Shown here in pieces: positions 11,750 to 20,867 of a stretch of DNA of 64,000 bases (position 1 is the first letter of the stretch; each line of letters opens with the position of its first letter). Source of the DNA: Acetobacteraceae bacterium (GTDB lineage Bacteria > Pseudomonadota > Alphaproteobacteria > Acetobacterales > Acetobacteraceae); NCBI GenBank assembly GCA_024280945.1, contig JAMXLO010000058.1:1-64000 (forward strand), given 5' to 3'. The notes under the pieces were generated by a model. That model had not been told where the DNA came from, did no database searches, and saw only the letters and a program-made list of their open reading frames with translations. Both the position numbers and the translations under genes were made by a program.

Positions 11750-13086
11750 GATTCCGCGTATGGCCGCGGAGTCTGGCAGCCCGCACGGCCCTCGTTCTCA
11801 TCGCTGGCCTTGTGGTGGTACAGATCGCGGGCCTCGGCATTCATGCGAGCGACCGGATTGAGGTCCTGCGTCTGGCGCAGGCGCGCGCTCTGGCGATCCG
11901 TATCGCCGGTATCTACCGAACCGTCGTGCTCACCTTTCCGGAGAATCGCCAGACGGTCGTGGATGAGCTGCGTCATGGGTCCGACCTTGACGTTCAGGTG
12001 AGCGACGCGCCGCCGATCACCGATCTGCCGCGCATGCCGCCGATCGGGCAAAGCCTTTGGCGCGTCAACCTGAACCTGAGCGGTGTGCCGCCGCCACAGC
12101 ATTGGCGTGGCGTCGAGATCTTCGGCGGACCACGGTCGCGTCAGATCGTCATCGGCCTGCGTATGCCGGACGGCGAGTGGCTGAATGTGCGAGCGCCTCT
12201 CGGGCTGGTACGGCCGTGGCATTCGCCCGCTTATCTCGCCGCCTTCCTGCTGATGACCATTGCCGCGGCTGGGCTCACGCTGTGGGCGGTGCGACGCCTG
12301 ACCAAGCCGGTGCGGACCCTGGCCGCGGCAGCCGAGGCGCTTGGCCGTGACGTGAATTCGCCGCCGCTGCCTGAGAACGGGCCCTCGGAGGTCGCCACCG
12401 CCGCCGCCGCCTTCAACACGATGGCGGCCCGCATCCGCCGCTTTGTGCAGGACCGCACCGAGCTCCTTACCGCGATCGGGCACGATTTGCGGACGCCGAT
12501 CACCCGGCTGAAGCTGCGTGCCGAGTTCGTCGAGGATGACGAGCAGCGCGCCAAGATGCTGGCGGATGTCGAGGAACTGGAGGCAATGGTGTCAGCGACG
12601 CTGGCATTCGGCCGCGACGCGCGAACCACCGAGCCCGTGGTGCCGCTGGACTTGGCCGAACTGCTGCGCACGGTGCTGGATGAAGCAGGTGACGCGCACC
12701 CGGATGTGGCAGCAATGCTCCACTACGACGGGCCGGCCCATATGACGGTGAGGGCGCGCCCACTGGGCTTGAAGCGGGCGTTCGCCAACCTGGTCACTAA
12801 TGCCGTGAATTATGGCGGTTGTGCGCGCGTAACCTTGCAGCCGCCGTCTGACAGCGGCACGCTGGTCATCGAGGTTGAGGACGAAGGTCCCGGAATAGCT
12901 CCTGGCGAACTGGATCGGGTGTTCGAGCCGTTTCACCGCGGCGAGCCATCGCGCAGTCGAGAGACTGGAGGGGTCGGCCTTGGGCTGCCGATCGCCCGAA
13001 ACATTCTGCGTGCCCACGGTGGCGATGTCACACTGGCCAACCGTCCCGCGGGCGGGGTCAAAGTGACGGTGACGCTGCCGGCCTGA
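11746..13086 (+). CDS. EnvZ-like sensor histidine kinase
   Basis: A 446-residue inner-membrane kinase. Membrane helices lie at about 10-32 and 163-182, enclosing a periplasmic sensor of about 130 residues that does not match a known ligand domain. A HAMP segment (RLTKPVRTLAAAAEAL) leads to the H box with H246 in AIGHDLRTPITRLKL, the N box NLVTNAVNYGG, and the G boxes DEGPGI and GLGLPIA. It starts on a GTG that overlaps the regulator stop (GTGA). Signal unknown; the divergent exported protein is a likely partner or target. Confidence 0.92.
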   Translation: MRFRVWPRSLAARTALVLIAGLVVVQIAGLGIHASDRIEVLRLAQARALAIRIAGIYRTVVLTFPENRQTVVDELRHGSDLDVQVSDAPPITDLPRMPPIGQSLWRVNLNLSGVPPPQHWRGVEIFGGPRSRQIVIGLRMPDGEWLNVRAPLGLVRPWHSPAYLAAFLLMTIAAAGLTLWAVRRLTKPVRTLAAAAEALGRDVNSPPLPENGPSEVATAAAAFNTMAARIRRFVQDRTELLTAIGHDLRTPITRLKLRAEFVEDDEQRAKMLADVEELEAMVSATLAFGRDARTTEPVVPLDLAELLRTVLDEAGDAHPDVAAMLHYDGPAHMTVRARPLGLKRAFANLVTNAVNYGGCARVTLQPPSDSGTLVIEVEDEGPGIAPGELDRVFEPFHRGEPSRSRETGGVGLGLPIARNILRAHGGDVTLANRPAGGVKVTVTLPA

Positions 13087-13121
13087 GCTTGTACACCTGC
13101 CTGTAACCGGCTTCGGTCATC

Positions 13122-13334
13122 ATGCAGCCCATGGTGACTAAGACAGTCTCTCTCGCCCACTGCGAACCGAACCACCGCCAGCAACTGGCGTTGGACCGGA
13201 TCGAATTTGCCGTCGGCGAGCTTACAACCGTGCTGCTCTCGGCTTGCCAGTCGCGCGGCACCGCGGCGGAGGCCATCCGGGACATTCGCCAATCCGTGGC
13301 GCGGGTGATCTCCGAGGTGCTTTCAGTTGAATAA
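13122..13334 (+). CDS. Small protein of unknown function
   Basis: A 70-residue, probably helical protein (starts MQPMVTKTVSLAHCEPNHRQ) with no signal peptide. It lies 35 bases after the sensor kinase and converges on moaE, ending 13 bases before it. An internal ATG at 13131 is an alternative start. No family is recognised; support is the codon pattern and fit between neighbours. Confidence 0.45.
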   Translation: MQPMVTKTVSLAHCEPNHRQQLALDRIEFAVGELTTVLLSACQSRGTAAEAIRDIRQSVARVISEVLSVE

Positions 13335-13347
13335 CCGCTGGTAGCGT

Positions 13348-13785
13348 TCACCATCGCGCGGCTGCGGCGTCGTCCTCAACACGGGCTTCTACCCAGGCTT
13401 CGGCGCCGTCGACGGACTCCTCCTTTTTCCAGAACGGCGCCTTCGTCTTCAGCCAGTCGATCAGGAAGGCGGTCGCATCGAGAGCAGCTTGGCGGTGCGC
13501 CGCAGCGGCCAGCACCAGCACTATGTTCTCCCCGGCCAACAGCCTGCCGTAACGGTGTATGACGGTGCAGCCGAGCAGCGACCAACGCCTTTCGGCCTCC
13601 CGGACAATGCCGGCAATCGCGCGCTCGGTCATCGCCGGATAGTGCTCCAGCGTCATCGCAGCGGCCGGACCGCGCACCGTGCCGACGAAGCAACCAATGC
13701 CGCCGATGTCGGTCCGCTCAGCTGTCAGCGCGGCAAATTCGGCGCCTATGTCGAAATTTTCGCTCTGCACTCTGATCCGGGTCAT
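13348..13785 (-). CDS. moaE: Molybdopterin synthase catalytic subunit
   Basis: A 145-residue large subunit of molybdopterin synthase, which converts cyclic pyranopterin monophosphate to molybdopterin with sulfur from MoaD. It shows IGCFVGTVRG, the LEHYPAMTE segment, CTVIHRYGRLLAGE and the C-terminal KTKAPFWKKE active-site lysines. It starts 4 bases after the moaD stop, in the expected moaD-moaE order, and is the last gene of the minus-strand cluster. Confidence 0.95.
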   Translation of the reverse strand: MTRIRVQSENFDIGAEFAALTAERTDIGGIGCFVGTVRGPAAAMTLEHYPAMTERAIAGIVREAERRWSLLGCTVIHRYGRLLAGENIVLVLAAAAHRQAALDATAFLIDWLKTKAPFWKKEESVDGAEAWVEARVEDDAAAARW

Positions 13786-13789
13786 GAGA

Positions 13790-14062
13790 TCAACCCCCCG
13801 TCACTGGCGGGAAGAATGCCACCTCGTCACCAGGACCAATCCGTGTGGCAGGTTCGGCGAATTCCTGATTGACCGCGCAGCGCACCGCGCGACGGTTGGC
13901 GAATGCGCTGGCGTAGCCAGGGCTGCGCTGCGCCAGCCAGGCAATCAGTTCGCCGACCGTGCCAACGCCAGCGGGCGGTGTCACGGACTCCTGCGCAGTG
14001 CCCGTCCGCTCGCGCAGCCAGGCGAAATAAAGGATGGTCAGTGGGGCTTCGACATCGGCCAT
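13790..14062 (-). CDS. moaD: Molybdopterin synthase sulfur carrier subunit
   Basis: A 90-residue ubiquitin-fold sulfur carrier ending in the required Gly-Gly (VAFFPPVTGG), which is thiocarboxylated before donation to MoaE. The N-terminus ILYFAWLRERTG and the GDEVAFFPPV segment are typical. It lies between the lipoprotein gene (6-base gap) and moaE (4-base gap). Confidence 0.95.
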   Translation of the reverse strand: MADVEAPLTILYFAWLRERTGTAQESVTPPAGVGTVGELIAWLAQRSPGYASAFANRRAVRCAVNQEFAEPATRIGPGDEVAFFPPVTGG

Positions 14063-14068
14063 GGCAAT

Positions 14069-14698
14069 TCAGCGTGTTGTGGGCACCGTCTCGATCCGGC
14101 CATCCGAATGTATGATCGTGCTGGTGCCATTGCCATTGGGCACTACGATGGCGGTGCCGCCGCCGGGCGTGGTCAGTGTCTGATAGCCGCTGGTCCCGCC
14201 AGAGGTGACGCCAGGTCCTTGCGGCGTTTGTACAACCTGCCCGCCAGGGTTGGGCGCCGGGGGCGTTGTATTGGTGGGCCGCGGCGGATTGGGGGCCGGC
14301 AACGGCGCCAGGCCAGGCTGATTTGCAACAGGCGGGGTCGAACTGCCGCGCCCGGGACGCGGCGGCGGCAAACTTGGAGGCTGCTGGTTCCCCGGCGCCT
14401 GGTTCTGCTGAAACAGGGGTGATCCCGGTACCGGCTGCTCGGCTCCGGGCTGAACCCCTCCTCCTTGCTCCAGGTCCTGCAGGGTCGGCGATGGCGGCAG
14501 CGGTCCGGGCCAGATGTCGCCGGGCTCGGGTGTCAGGGGCGGGGTGTCGACCTGCTCGCCTGTCACGCGCCTCAGGTTCTCGCTGTCGCCGACCGGAAAA
14601 TGAGGGTTGCTCCCACTCGAGAAGGGCGGGTTCGACCAGGTGTCGAAGCCGCAGCCAGACAGCGCGATACATAGACTGGCCAGGGCGATGCGCCGCAT
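14069..14698 (-). CDS. Proline-rich lipoprotein inside the molybdenum cofactor cluster
   Basis: A 209-residue lipoprotein. The N-terminus MRRIALASLCIALSGC is a signal peptide with a good lipobox, so it is lipidated at Cys16. The rest is low-complexity Pro, Gly, Asn and Gln, with a C-terminal region of short beta-like segments (GGTAIVVPNGNGTSTIIHSD). No enzymatic motif is visible. The ATG used is 5 codons inside the longest frame because it begins the signal peptide directly. It sits between mobB and moaD, with only 6 bases to moaD, although an envelope lipoprotein has no obvious role in cofactor synthesis. Confidence 0.75.
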   Translation of the reverse strand: MRRIALASLCIALSGCGFDTWSNPPFSSGSNPHFPVGDSENLRRVTGEQVDTPPLTPEPGDIWPGPLPPSPTLQDLEQGGGVQPGAEQPVPGSPLFQQNQAPGNQQPPSLPPPRPGRGSSTPPVANQPGLAPLPAPNPPRPTNTTPPAPNPGGQVVQTPQGPGVTSGGTSGYQTLTTPGGGTAIVVPNGNGTSTIIHSDGRIETVPTTR

Positions 14699-14822
14699 TA
14701 GGAGGGCTCCCACCGGAACGGACGAATCGACGGGCCGGACGGGGCCAGCCGAGGCAGAATGTGCCCCGCCTATGCGATATACTCAAGGACTTGAGGCACG
14801 ATTCTGCGCCATGGGCGCATGT

Positions 14823-15326
14823 TCAGCGCGAACTCTGGGAAGACGACACGTCGTTGAGGACCCATGCGGCGATCGTGGCCGGATCGTTCAGCGGCAGCAG
14901 CGTGCGATCGGTGCTGACCGGGGCATCGCTTGCGACAGCCACGATGTCGCTCTGATCCGGCCAGATGGGCGGCTTGCCGAGCGCCGGCCGGTGTACCTCG
15001 AGCTTTGGGAAGGGGTGCGTCTTGTAGCCTTCCACCAACAGCATGTCGACCGGCTGCATTCTTTCGAGCAGTTCCGGCAACGATGGTTCCGCTCCAACGA
15101 CCTCGTGCAGCAGTGCCCAGCGCGTGCCCGCCGCCACCAGGACCTCGTGTGCGCCGGCCTCGCGATGCCGGTAGGTGTCCTTCCCGGGCCGGTCCATGTC
15201 GAAGCCATGGTGCGTATGCTTCACGGTCGACACAGTCAGCCCGGCGGCGCGCAGCAGTGGGATCAGCCTGATCAGCAGCGTGGTCTTGCCGCTGCCGGAC
15301 CAGCCAACAATGCCGAGGACCCGCAC
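14823..15326 (-). CDS. mobB: Molybdopterin-guanine dinucleotide biosynthesis adaptor MobB
   Basis: A 167-residue P-loop GTPase that assists formation or insertion of the guanine dinucleotide form of the cofactor. Walker A GWSGSGKTT is at residues 8-16, followed by STVKHTHHGFDMDRPGKDTY and LLVEGYKTHPFPKLEVHR, both typical of MobB. The GTG start at 15326 is 2 bases past the pgsA stop; longer frames run into pgsA. A mobA partner is not in this window. Confidence 0.9.
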   Translation of the reverse strand: MRVLGIVGWSGSGKTTLLIRLIPLLRAAGLTVSTVKHTHHGFDMDRPGKDTYRHREAGAHEVLVAAGTRWALLHEVVGAEPSLPELLERMQPVDMLLVEGYKTHPFPKLEVHRPALGKPPIWPDQSDIVAVASDAPVSTDRTLLPLNDPATIAAWVLNDVSSSQSSR

Positions 15327-15328
15327 CG

Positions 15329-15931
15329 TCAGAGTTGGCGCTTGGTCAGAGCGGCAGCGGGGGGGCCGGAGGCGTGTCGGACGCCGGCCATCAGGTAGTC
15401 CCAGCCGGTCCACAATGTCAGAGCGGCGGCCACCCACAACATTGCCTCGCCGATAGCGGATACCGGCAGGAATGAAAGGTGTAGCCAGCCTGCCGCCGAG
15501 TCACCGGCAAGCAGCGTGCCGAGGGCACCCATTTGGAATCCAGTCTTCCACTTGGCGAGCGCCGTGACGGGCAGGAGGACGCGTAGGGCCGCCAGATATT
15601 CGCGCAGCCCGCTCACCAGTATCTCGCGCAGCATGATGACGATGGCGGGGTAAAGGCCCCAGGCGGAAAGCCGTCCTCGCCCGACCAGCATCATCAGCGC
15701 GGCGCCTACCAGAAGCTTGTCGGCGATCGGGTCCAGCATGCGGCCCAGGTCAGATTGTTGTCTGCGCGAACGCGCCAGCCTGCCGTCGAAATAGTCGGTG
15801 ATCGCGGCGGTGCTGAACAGCACGCAGGCGGCAAGGTCTGCCGGAGGATCGTGCAGGGCGACCAATACGACCAGCAGAGGGATCGCCACGATTCGCGACA
15901 GCGTCAGCAGATTCGGCAGATCGGTCAGCAT
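15329..15931 (-). CDS. pgsA: CDP-diacylglycerol-glycerol-3-phosphate 3-phosphatidyltransferase
   Basis: A 200-residue integral membrane enzyme of the CDP-alcohol phosphatidyltransferase family; it makes phosphatidylglycerol phosphate. The family motif is present as DYFDGRLARSRRQQSDLGRM followed directly by LDPIADK, with about five hydrophobic helices around it. The ATG at 15931 (MLTDLPNLLTLSR) is preferred over one three codons earlier. It heads the minus-strand cluster pgsA-mobB-lipoprotein-moaD-moaE and is divergent from the phosphate transporter. Confidence 0.95.
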   Translation of the reverse strand: MLTDLPNLLTLSRIVAIPLLVVLVALHDPPADLAACVLFSTAAITDYFDGRLARSRRQQSDLGRMLDPIADKLLVGAALMMLVGRGRLSAWGLYPAIVIMLREILVSGLREYLAALRVLLPVTALAKWKTGFQMGALGTLLAGDSAAGWLHLSFLPVSAIGEAMLWVAAALTLWTGWDYLMAGVRHASGPPAAALTKRQL

Positions 15932-16062
15932 CGCGAGCAACCTAGCGACTGAGGCGCTCGGGCGGGAGAGGGAAGACCCTTAGGTGTAACACAAGTGAGA
16001 TATTTGCTTTGCCGACCCATGGTTAACCTGCCGGCTGCACACAACGAAATCGGGGGATCTGA

Positions 16063-17667
16063 ATGTCTGAAGCCGTCGCGACCTTGCCGGCTCGACCTGA
16101 TCTCGACCGGCGTCCGCATGCTGCTGGGACGATCATTTTCATCGGGTTGCTGCTGGTCGGGGTGGGGTACACGCTGGGTGGACTGATCGGCGACATCGAG
16201 GCTGCACAGACGCCGCCGGTAGCGATCGGCGCCTTCGTGCTGCTCGGCATCGCGCTGCTGATCGCGTTGGGCTTCGAGTTCGTCAACGGGTTTCACGACA
16301 CAGCCAATGCCGTGGCGACGGTGATCTATACCCATAGTCTGCCGCCGCATGTCGCTGTCATTTGGTCTGGCGCGTTCAACTTCCTCGGTGTGATGCTTTC
16401 CTCCGGTGCGGTCGCGTTCAGCGTGCTCTCGCTGTTGCCTGTGGAGCTGATCCTGCAGGTGGGGAGCAGCGCCGGTTTTGCCATGATTTTCGCGCTGCTG
16501 ATTGCCGCCATCATTTGGAACCTCGGCACATGGTGGTTGGGGCTGCCCGCCAGTTCATCACATACCATGATCGGCTCAATCATCGGCGTGGGCATCGCCA
16601 ATCAGCTCATGTCGCCGGGCGGTTCGGGGACCTCTGGAGTGGACTGGGCCCAGGCGATCGGTGTGTTCCGTGCGCTATTGTTCAGCCCTGTCGTGGGCTT
16701 CGTTGCATCAGCGCTGCTCCTGCTGGCGATGAAAGCGGTGATTCACAACAAGACACTTTACACGGCGCCCGCATCGGACCGCGCGCCACCGTTATGGATT
16801 CGTGTGCTGCTGGTCCTGACCTGCACCGGCGTCTCGTTCGCGCACGGTTCCAATGATGGCCAAAAGGGCATGGGGCTGATCATGCTCATTCTGATCGGCG
16901 CGGTGCCGACGGCATTCGCACTGAATCATGCAATGCCGACCAGCGCCACGCCGGCTTTCTATCAGGCCACCGAACGAGCGCAGTCGGTGTTCGCCGCGCA
17001 TGCGGTGGACGCGACAGTCGGCTCTGCTGATGCGGCACGTGCCGCTGTTACAGCAGCGGTCCAGGCCCGCCAGATCTCCAGCCCGGAGAGCTGGGCGGCG
17101 CTGAACGTGCTGGCCGATGACGTTGCCAGGCAGGTGCGCGCGCATGGCGAGATGAACTCGATTCCAGCTGGTGCGGTGCCGAACGTGCGCAACGACATGT
17201 ACCTGGTGAGCGAGGGCATCCGGCTGGCACTGAAGTCCTCCGGTCTGTCTGCGCAGGATGCATCGGCATTGACCGCTTATCGTAGCGCCGTGGATGCGGC
17301 AACCAAGTTCATCCCGGTCTGGGTCAAGGTCGCCGTGGCGGTTGCGCTTGGTCTCGGGACCATGATCGGGTGGAAGCGTATTGTCGTGACGGTTGGCGAG
17401 AAGATCGGCAAGAGCCACCTCACCTATGGTCAGGGTGCAGCGGCTGAGTTGATTGCTGCCGGCACGATCAGCGCCGCCGATATGTTCGGGCTGCCCGTGT
17501 CCACGACGCATGTCCTGTCGAGCGGCGTGGCCGGCACCATGGCTGCCAACGGGTCGGGACTGCAGTGGAGTACGGTGCGCAGCATCGCCATGGCCTGGGT
17601 GCTGACGCTACCCGCGGCCATGTTGCTGTCGGGGGCGCTTTACTGGTTGTTGCGGCAGGTGACCTGA
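16063..17667 (+). CDS. PiT-family inorganic phosphate transporter
   Basis: A 534-residue membrane protein with the duplicated PiT signature: GFEFVNGFHDTANAVATVIY in the first half and FAHGSNDGQKGMG with a C-terminal second copy (GLPVSTTHVLSSGVAGTMAA). About ten to twelve membrane helices flank a large soluble loop near residues 285-420. It is a low-affinity phosphate/proton or metal-phosphate symporter by family. A GGGGGA ribosome binding site precedes the ATG. No phoU-like partner is adjacent, and I saw no clear Pho box in the gap with pgsA. Confidence 0.93.
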   Translation: MSEAVATLPARPDLDRRPHAAGTIIFIGLLLVGVGYTLGGLIGDIEAAQTPPVAIGAFVLLGIALLIALGFEFVNGFHDTANAVATVIYTHSLPPHVAVIWSGAFNFLGVMLSSGAVAFSVLSLLPVELILQVGSSAGFAMIFALLIAAIIWNLGTWWLGLPASSSHTMIGSIIGVGIANQLMSPGGSGTSGVDWAQAIGVFRALLFSPVVGFVASALLLLAMKAVIHNKTLYTAPASDRAPPLWIRVLLVLTCTGVSFAHGSNDGQKGMGLIMLILIGAVPTAFALNHAMPTSATPAFYQATERAQSVFAAHAVDATVGSADAARAAVTAAVQARQISSPESWAALNVLADDVARQVRAHGEMNSIPAGAVPNVRNDMYLVSEGIRLALKSSGLSAQDASALTAYRSAVDAATKFIPVWVKVAVAVALGLGTMIGWKRIVVTVGEKIGKSHLTYGQGAAAELIAAGTISAADMFGLPVSTTHVLSSGVAGTMAANGSGLQWSTVRSIAMAWVLTLPAAMLLSGALYWLLRQVT

Positions 17668-17698
17668 CGAGGGCTCCGCATCAAGCGGTCCTTGACGG

Positions 17699-20600
17699 TC
17701 AGTCAGCGTCGGCGTTCGAACTGGCCATAATGGCGGCGAGCTTCGGGACGTTCGGGGCGTGGCGCGGTGTCAGCCAATGCTGCAGCCGATCGAGGTAGAG
17801 ATAGATAACCGGCGTCGTGTAGAGCGTGAGTATCTGGCTCAGCGCCAATCCGCCCACCATGGCAAAGCCCAGAGGCTTGCGCAGCTCCGAACCAGCGCCG
17901 CTTTCTACCATCAGCGGCACGCCGCTGAGCAGTGCCGCCATCGTCGTCATGAGGATTGGCCGGAAGCGCAGCAGGCAGGCTTGGCGGATCGCCGTGACCG
18001 GCGACAGACCATCGCGACGTTCGGCGGTGATGGCGAAATCCACCAGCATGATGCCGTTCTTCTTAACAATGCCGATCAGCAGGATGATGCCGATCAGTGC
18101 GATCACAGTGAGCTGGTAGCCGAATGCCAGCAGGATCAGCAGCGCACCCACGCCGGCTGACGGCAGTGTGGACAGGATCGTCAGCGGCAGGATGTAGCTC
18201 TCGTACAGAATGCCGAGAATGATGTAGACGGTGACGAGCGCGGCCGCAATCAGGTAGGGCTCGGAGCCGAGGGAGCTTTGGAATGCCTGGGCTGTGCCCT
18301 GGAAGCTGCCTTGCAGGGTCACCGGCACACCCATCTGCGCTTCGGCTTGTTGGATTGCATTCACGGCATCGCCAAGCGCGGCATCGCCTTTCAGGTTGAA
18401 GGAGATCGTCACCGAAGGGAACTGGCTCTGGTGATTCACGGCCAGCGGCTGCACTGGCACGGTGGTCTGATGCACCAGCGTGGACAGCGGCACGGCATGC
18501 CCGGATGACGACGCGACATAGAGTTTCTGCAAGGTACCGAGCTGACCACGCTGATCCGGCAACGCTTCCAGCACGACGTAATACGCCTTGTTGCCGGTAA
18601 AGTACTGGGCCACCTCTCGCTGACCGAATGCATCGTAAAGGACGTTGTCGATCATCGCCGGCTGTACACCGAACCGCGCCGCCTGGTCGCGGTCATAGGT
18701 GAGCGTCTCGGTGGTGCCGGCGATCTCCTGGTCCGAGGTGACGTCGGAGAGCTGTGGCAGCTGGCGCAGTTTGGCCAGAATCCTCGGTGCCCAGGCATTG
18801 AGTTCGTCGGATCTGTTGTCCTGCAGCGTGTACTGATACTGCGTGCGGGAAATGCGACCGCCGACGCGTACGTCCTGCACGGACTGCAGGAACAGTCGGA
18901 TGCCCTGGACCGACTGCATCTTCCGATCGATGCGGGCGATGACCCGGCTGGCGTTGTCCGTGCGCTGATCCCACGGCTTGAGCGTGATATACATGCGGCC
19001 ATTGTTGGCAGTCTGGCCGGCGACGCCTGCGCCGACCGAGGCTACGACCGAGGCCACCGCGGGGTCCTGCATGACGATCGCATTGACCTGCTGTTGCAAC
19101 GCCGACATCGCCGTGAAGGAGATGTCCTGCGCGGCATCGGTCGTGCCGATCAGGATGCCGGTGTCCTGGTCCGGGAAGAAGCCCTTGGGGCTTAAGAGGT
19201 ACAGCGCCACGCTCAGCGTTACCGTGGCGATGAATGCCATCAGCGTGGCGAAGCGCAGGCGCAAGGCGATGTCGAGCGTGCGCTCATAGAAACGCAACGT
19301 CGCGGTGAAACCGCGTTCGATGAAGTTGTAGAGCCGGCCGCGCTGCTGCGGTTCATGGGACAAGAAGCGTGAGGCCATCATCGGCGTGAGCGTCAGCGAA
19401 ACCGCCGCCGATATGATGATGGTCATTGACACGCATATGGCGAACTCGCGGAACAGACGGCCGACGATGCCACCCATCAGCAACAAGGGAATGAACACCG
19501 CGATCAGGGAGAAGCTGATGGAGATGATGGTGAAGCCGATTTCGCCGGCGCCCTTGATGGCGGCGTCCAGCGGTCGCATGCCTTCTTCGATGTAGCGGAA
19601 GATGTTCTCCAGCATCACGATGGCATCGTCGACCACAAAGCCGACCGCTATGGTCAGCCCCATCAGCGACAGGTTGTCCAAACTGAACCCGCACAAGTAC
19701 ATCGCACCAAGCGTGCCGGCGAGTGCCACTGGTATGGTGATGCTGGGAATGATGGTGGCCCACACGTTGCGTAGAAACAGAAAGATCACCATGACCACCA
19801 GCACGATGGCCAGCATCAGAGTGAACTCGACATCGTCCACTGAGGCGCGGATCGTCTGCGTCCGATCCGACACGACTGATGTGTGGATGTTCTGTGGTAT
19901 ATCCGCTTCCAACTGCGGCAACCGCGCCTTCACCGCGTCAACGGTGGTGATGACGTTGGCATTGGCCTGTTTGAACACCAACAGAAGGATGGCCGGTTTG
20001 TTGTTTGTCCAGGCAGCCAATTCGTCGTTCTGTGGACCATCGACAGCGCGGCCGATATCGCCGATGCGGATCGCCGCTCCGTTGCGATAACCTACGATGA
20101 CTTTGTTATAGGGCTCGGCCTTGGTGAGCTGGTCGTTGGCATAGATGGTATAGGACTGCTGCGGGCCGTCGATGCTGCCCTTCGGATTATCCACGGTGGC
20201 ATTGGTCAATACGTTGCGGACGTCCTCCAGCGTCAGACCCATTGAGGCGAGTTTTGCGGGATCGACCTGCACACGGATCGCCGGCGTTTGCTGTCCGCCC
20301 ACCAGCACCTGGCCGACGCCCGACACCTGCGACAGTTGCTGTGCCACGAGATTTTCGGCGTAGGCGTCCACCTCGGTAATCGGTGCCTGTTCCGACTGCA
20401 TCGACAGGATCAGAATCGGTGCATCGGAGGGGTTCGATTCGCGAAAGGTCGGCGGGTTCGGCAGTGCCTTCGGCAACGAGCCTTCGGCAGCATTGATCGC
20501 CTCGAGCACCAGCGTCTCCTCCGATTTCAAATTGGTGCCGAGGTCGAATTGCAGCGTGATCTGTGTGCTGCCGAGTACGCTCGTCGATGTCATCTGTGCC

Positions 20601-20833
20601 AGTCCCGGTAGCATTTCGCCGAATTCAGTCTCGAGTGGCGTGGCCACGGTCGAGGCCATGGTCTCTGGACTGGCGCCCGGATAGTTCGCGGACACCGAAA
20701 GGGTCGGGAATTCGACATTCGGCAGCGGTGCGACCGGCAGCAAAGGAAAGGCAACCAGCCCCGCCAGCACGACCGCCACAGTCAACAGCGAGGTCGCGAT
20801 CGGGCGGCGAATGAATGGTGTGGAGATGCTCAT
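17699..20833 (-). CDS. RND multidrug efflux pump, inner-membrane transporter
   Basis: A 1044-residue HAE1-type RND permease with the standard duplicated layout: membrane helix 1, large periplasmic porter domain, six helices, then a second repeat. Family landmarks are IRRPIATSLLTVAVVLAGL at the N-terminus and the proton-relay aspartates in VGFVVDDAIVMLENI near residue 400. It resembles the MdtB/MuxB group more than AcrB. It follows its membrane-fusion partner by 34 bases on the same strand. No outer-membrane channel or local TetR-type repressor is adjacent. Substrates cannot be read from sequence. Confidence 0.95.
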   Translation of the reverse strand: MSISTPFIRRPIATSLLTVAVVLAGLVAFPLLPVAPLPNVEFPTLSVSANYPGASPETMASTVATPLETEFGEMLPGLAQMTSTSVLGSTQITLQFDLGTNLKSEETLVLEAINAAEGSLPKALPNPPTFRESNPSDAPILILSMQSEQAPITEVDAYAENLVAQQLSQVSGVGQVLVGGQQTPAIRVQVDPAKLASMGLTLEDVRNVLTNATVDNPKGSIDGPQQSYTIYANDQLTKAEPYNKVIVGYRNGAAIRIGDIGRAVDGPQNDELAAWTNNKPAILLLVFKQANANVITTVDAVKARLPQLEADIPQNIHTSVVSDRTQTIRASVDDVEFTLMLAIVLVVMVIFLFLRNVWATIIPSITIPVALAGTLGAMYLCGFSLDNLSLMGLTIAVGFVVDDAIVMLENIFRYIEEGMRPLDAAIKGAGEIGFTIISISFSLIAVFIPLLLMGGIVGRLFREFAICVSMTIIISAAVSLTLTPMMASRFLSHEPQQRGRLYNFIERGFTATLRFYERTLDIALRLRFATLMAFIATVTLSVALYLLSPKGFFPDQDTGILIGTTDAAQDISFTAMSALQQQVNAIVMQDPAVASVVASVGAGVAGQTANNGRMYITLKPWDQRTDNASRVIARIDRKMQSVQGIRLFLQSVQDVRVGGRISRTQYQYTLQDNRSDELNAWAPRILAKLRQLPQLSDVTSDQEIAGTTETLTYDRDQAARFGVQPAMIDNVLYDAFGQREVAQYFTGNKAYYVVLEALPDQRGQLGTLQKLYVASSSGHAVPLSTLVHQTTVPVQPLAVNHQSQFPSVTISFNLKGDAALGDAVNAIQQAEAQMGVPVTLQGSFQGTAQAFQSSLGSEPYLIAAALVTVYIILGILYESYILPLTILSTLPSAGVGALLILLAFGYQLTVIALIGIILLIGIVKKNGIMLVDFAITAERRDGLSPVTAIRQACLLRFRPILMTTMAALLSGVPLMVESGAGSELRKPLGFAMVGGLALSQILTLYTTPVIYLYLDRLQHWLTPRHAPNVPKLAAIMASSNADAD

Positions 20834-20867
20834 GATGCCGGTGTTCCGAAGTGTCGCGGATCGGGTC

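Noticed and set aside
13827-14786. 319-codon minus-strand frame
   Set aside because: Overlaps moaD and the lipoprotein gene in another frame; Arg/Pro-rich shadow.
20430-20446. GGTTCGATTC similar to a tRNA T-loop
   Set aside because: It lies inside the RND pump gene and no acceptor or anticodon arms fit around it.
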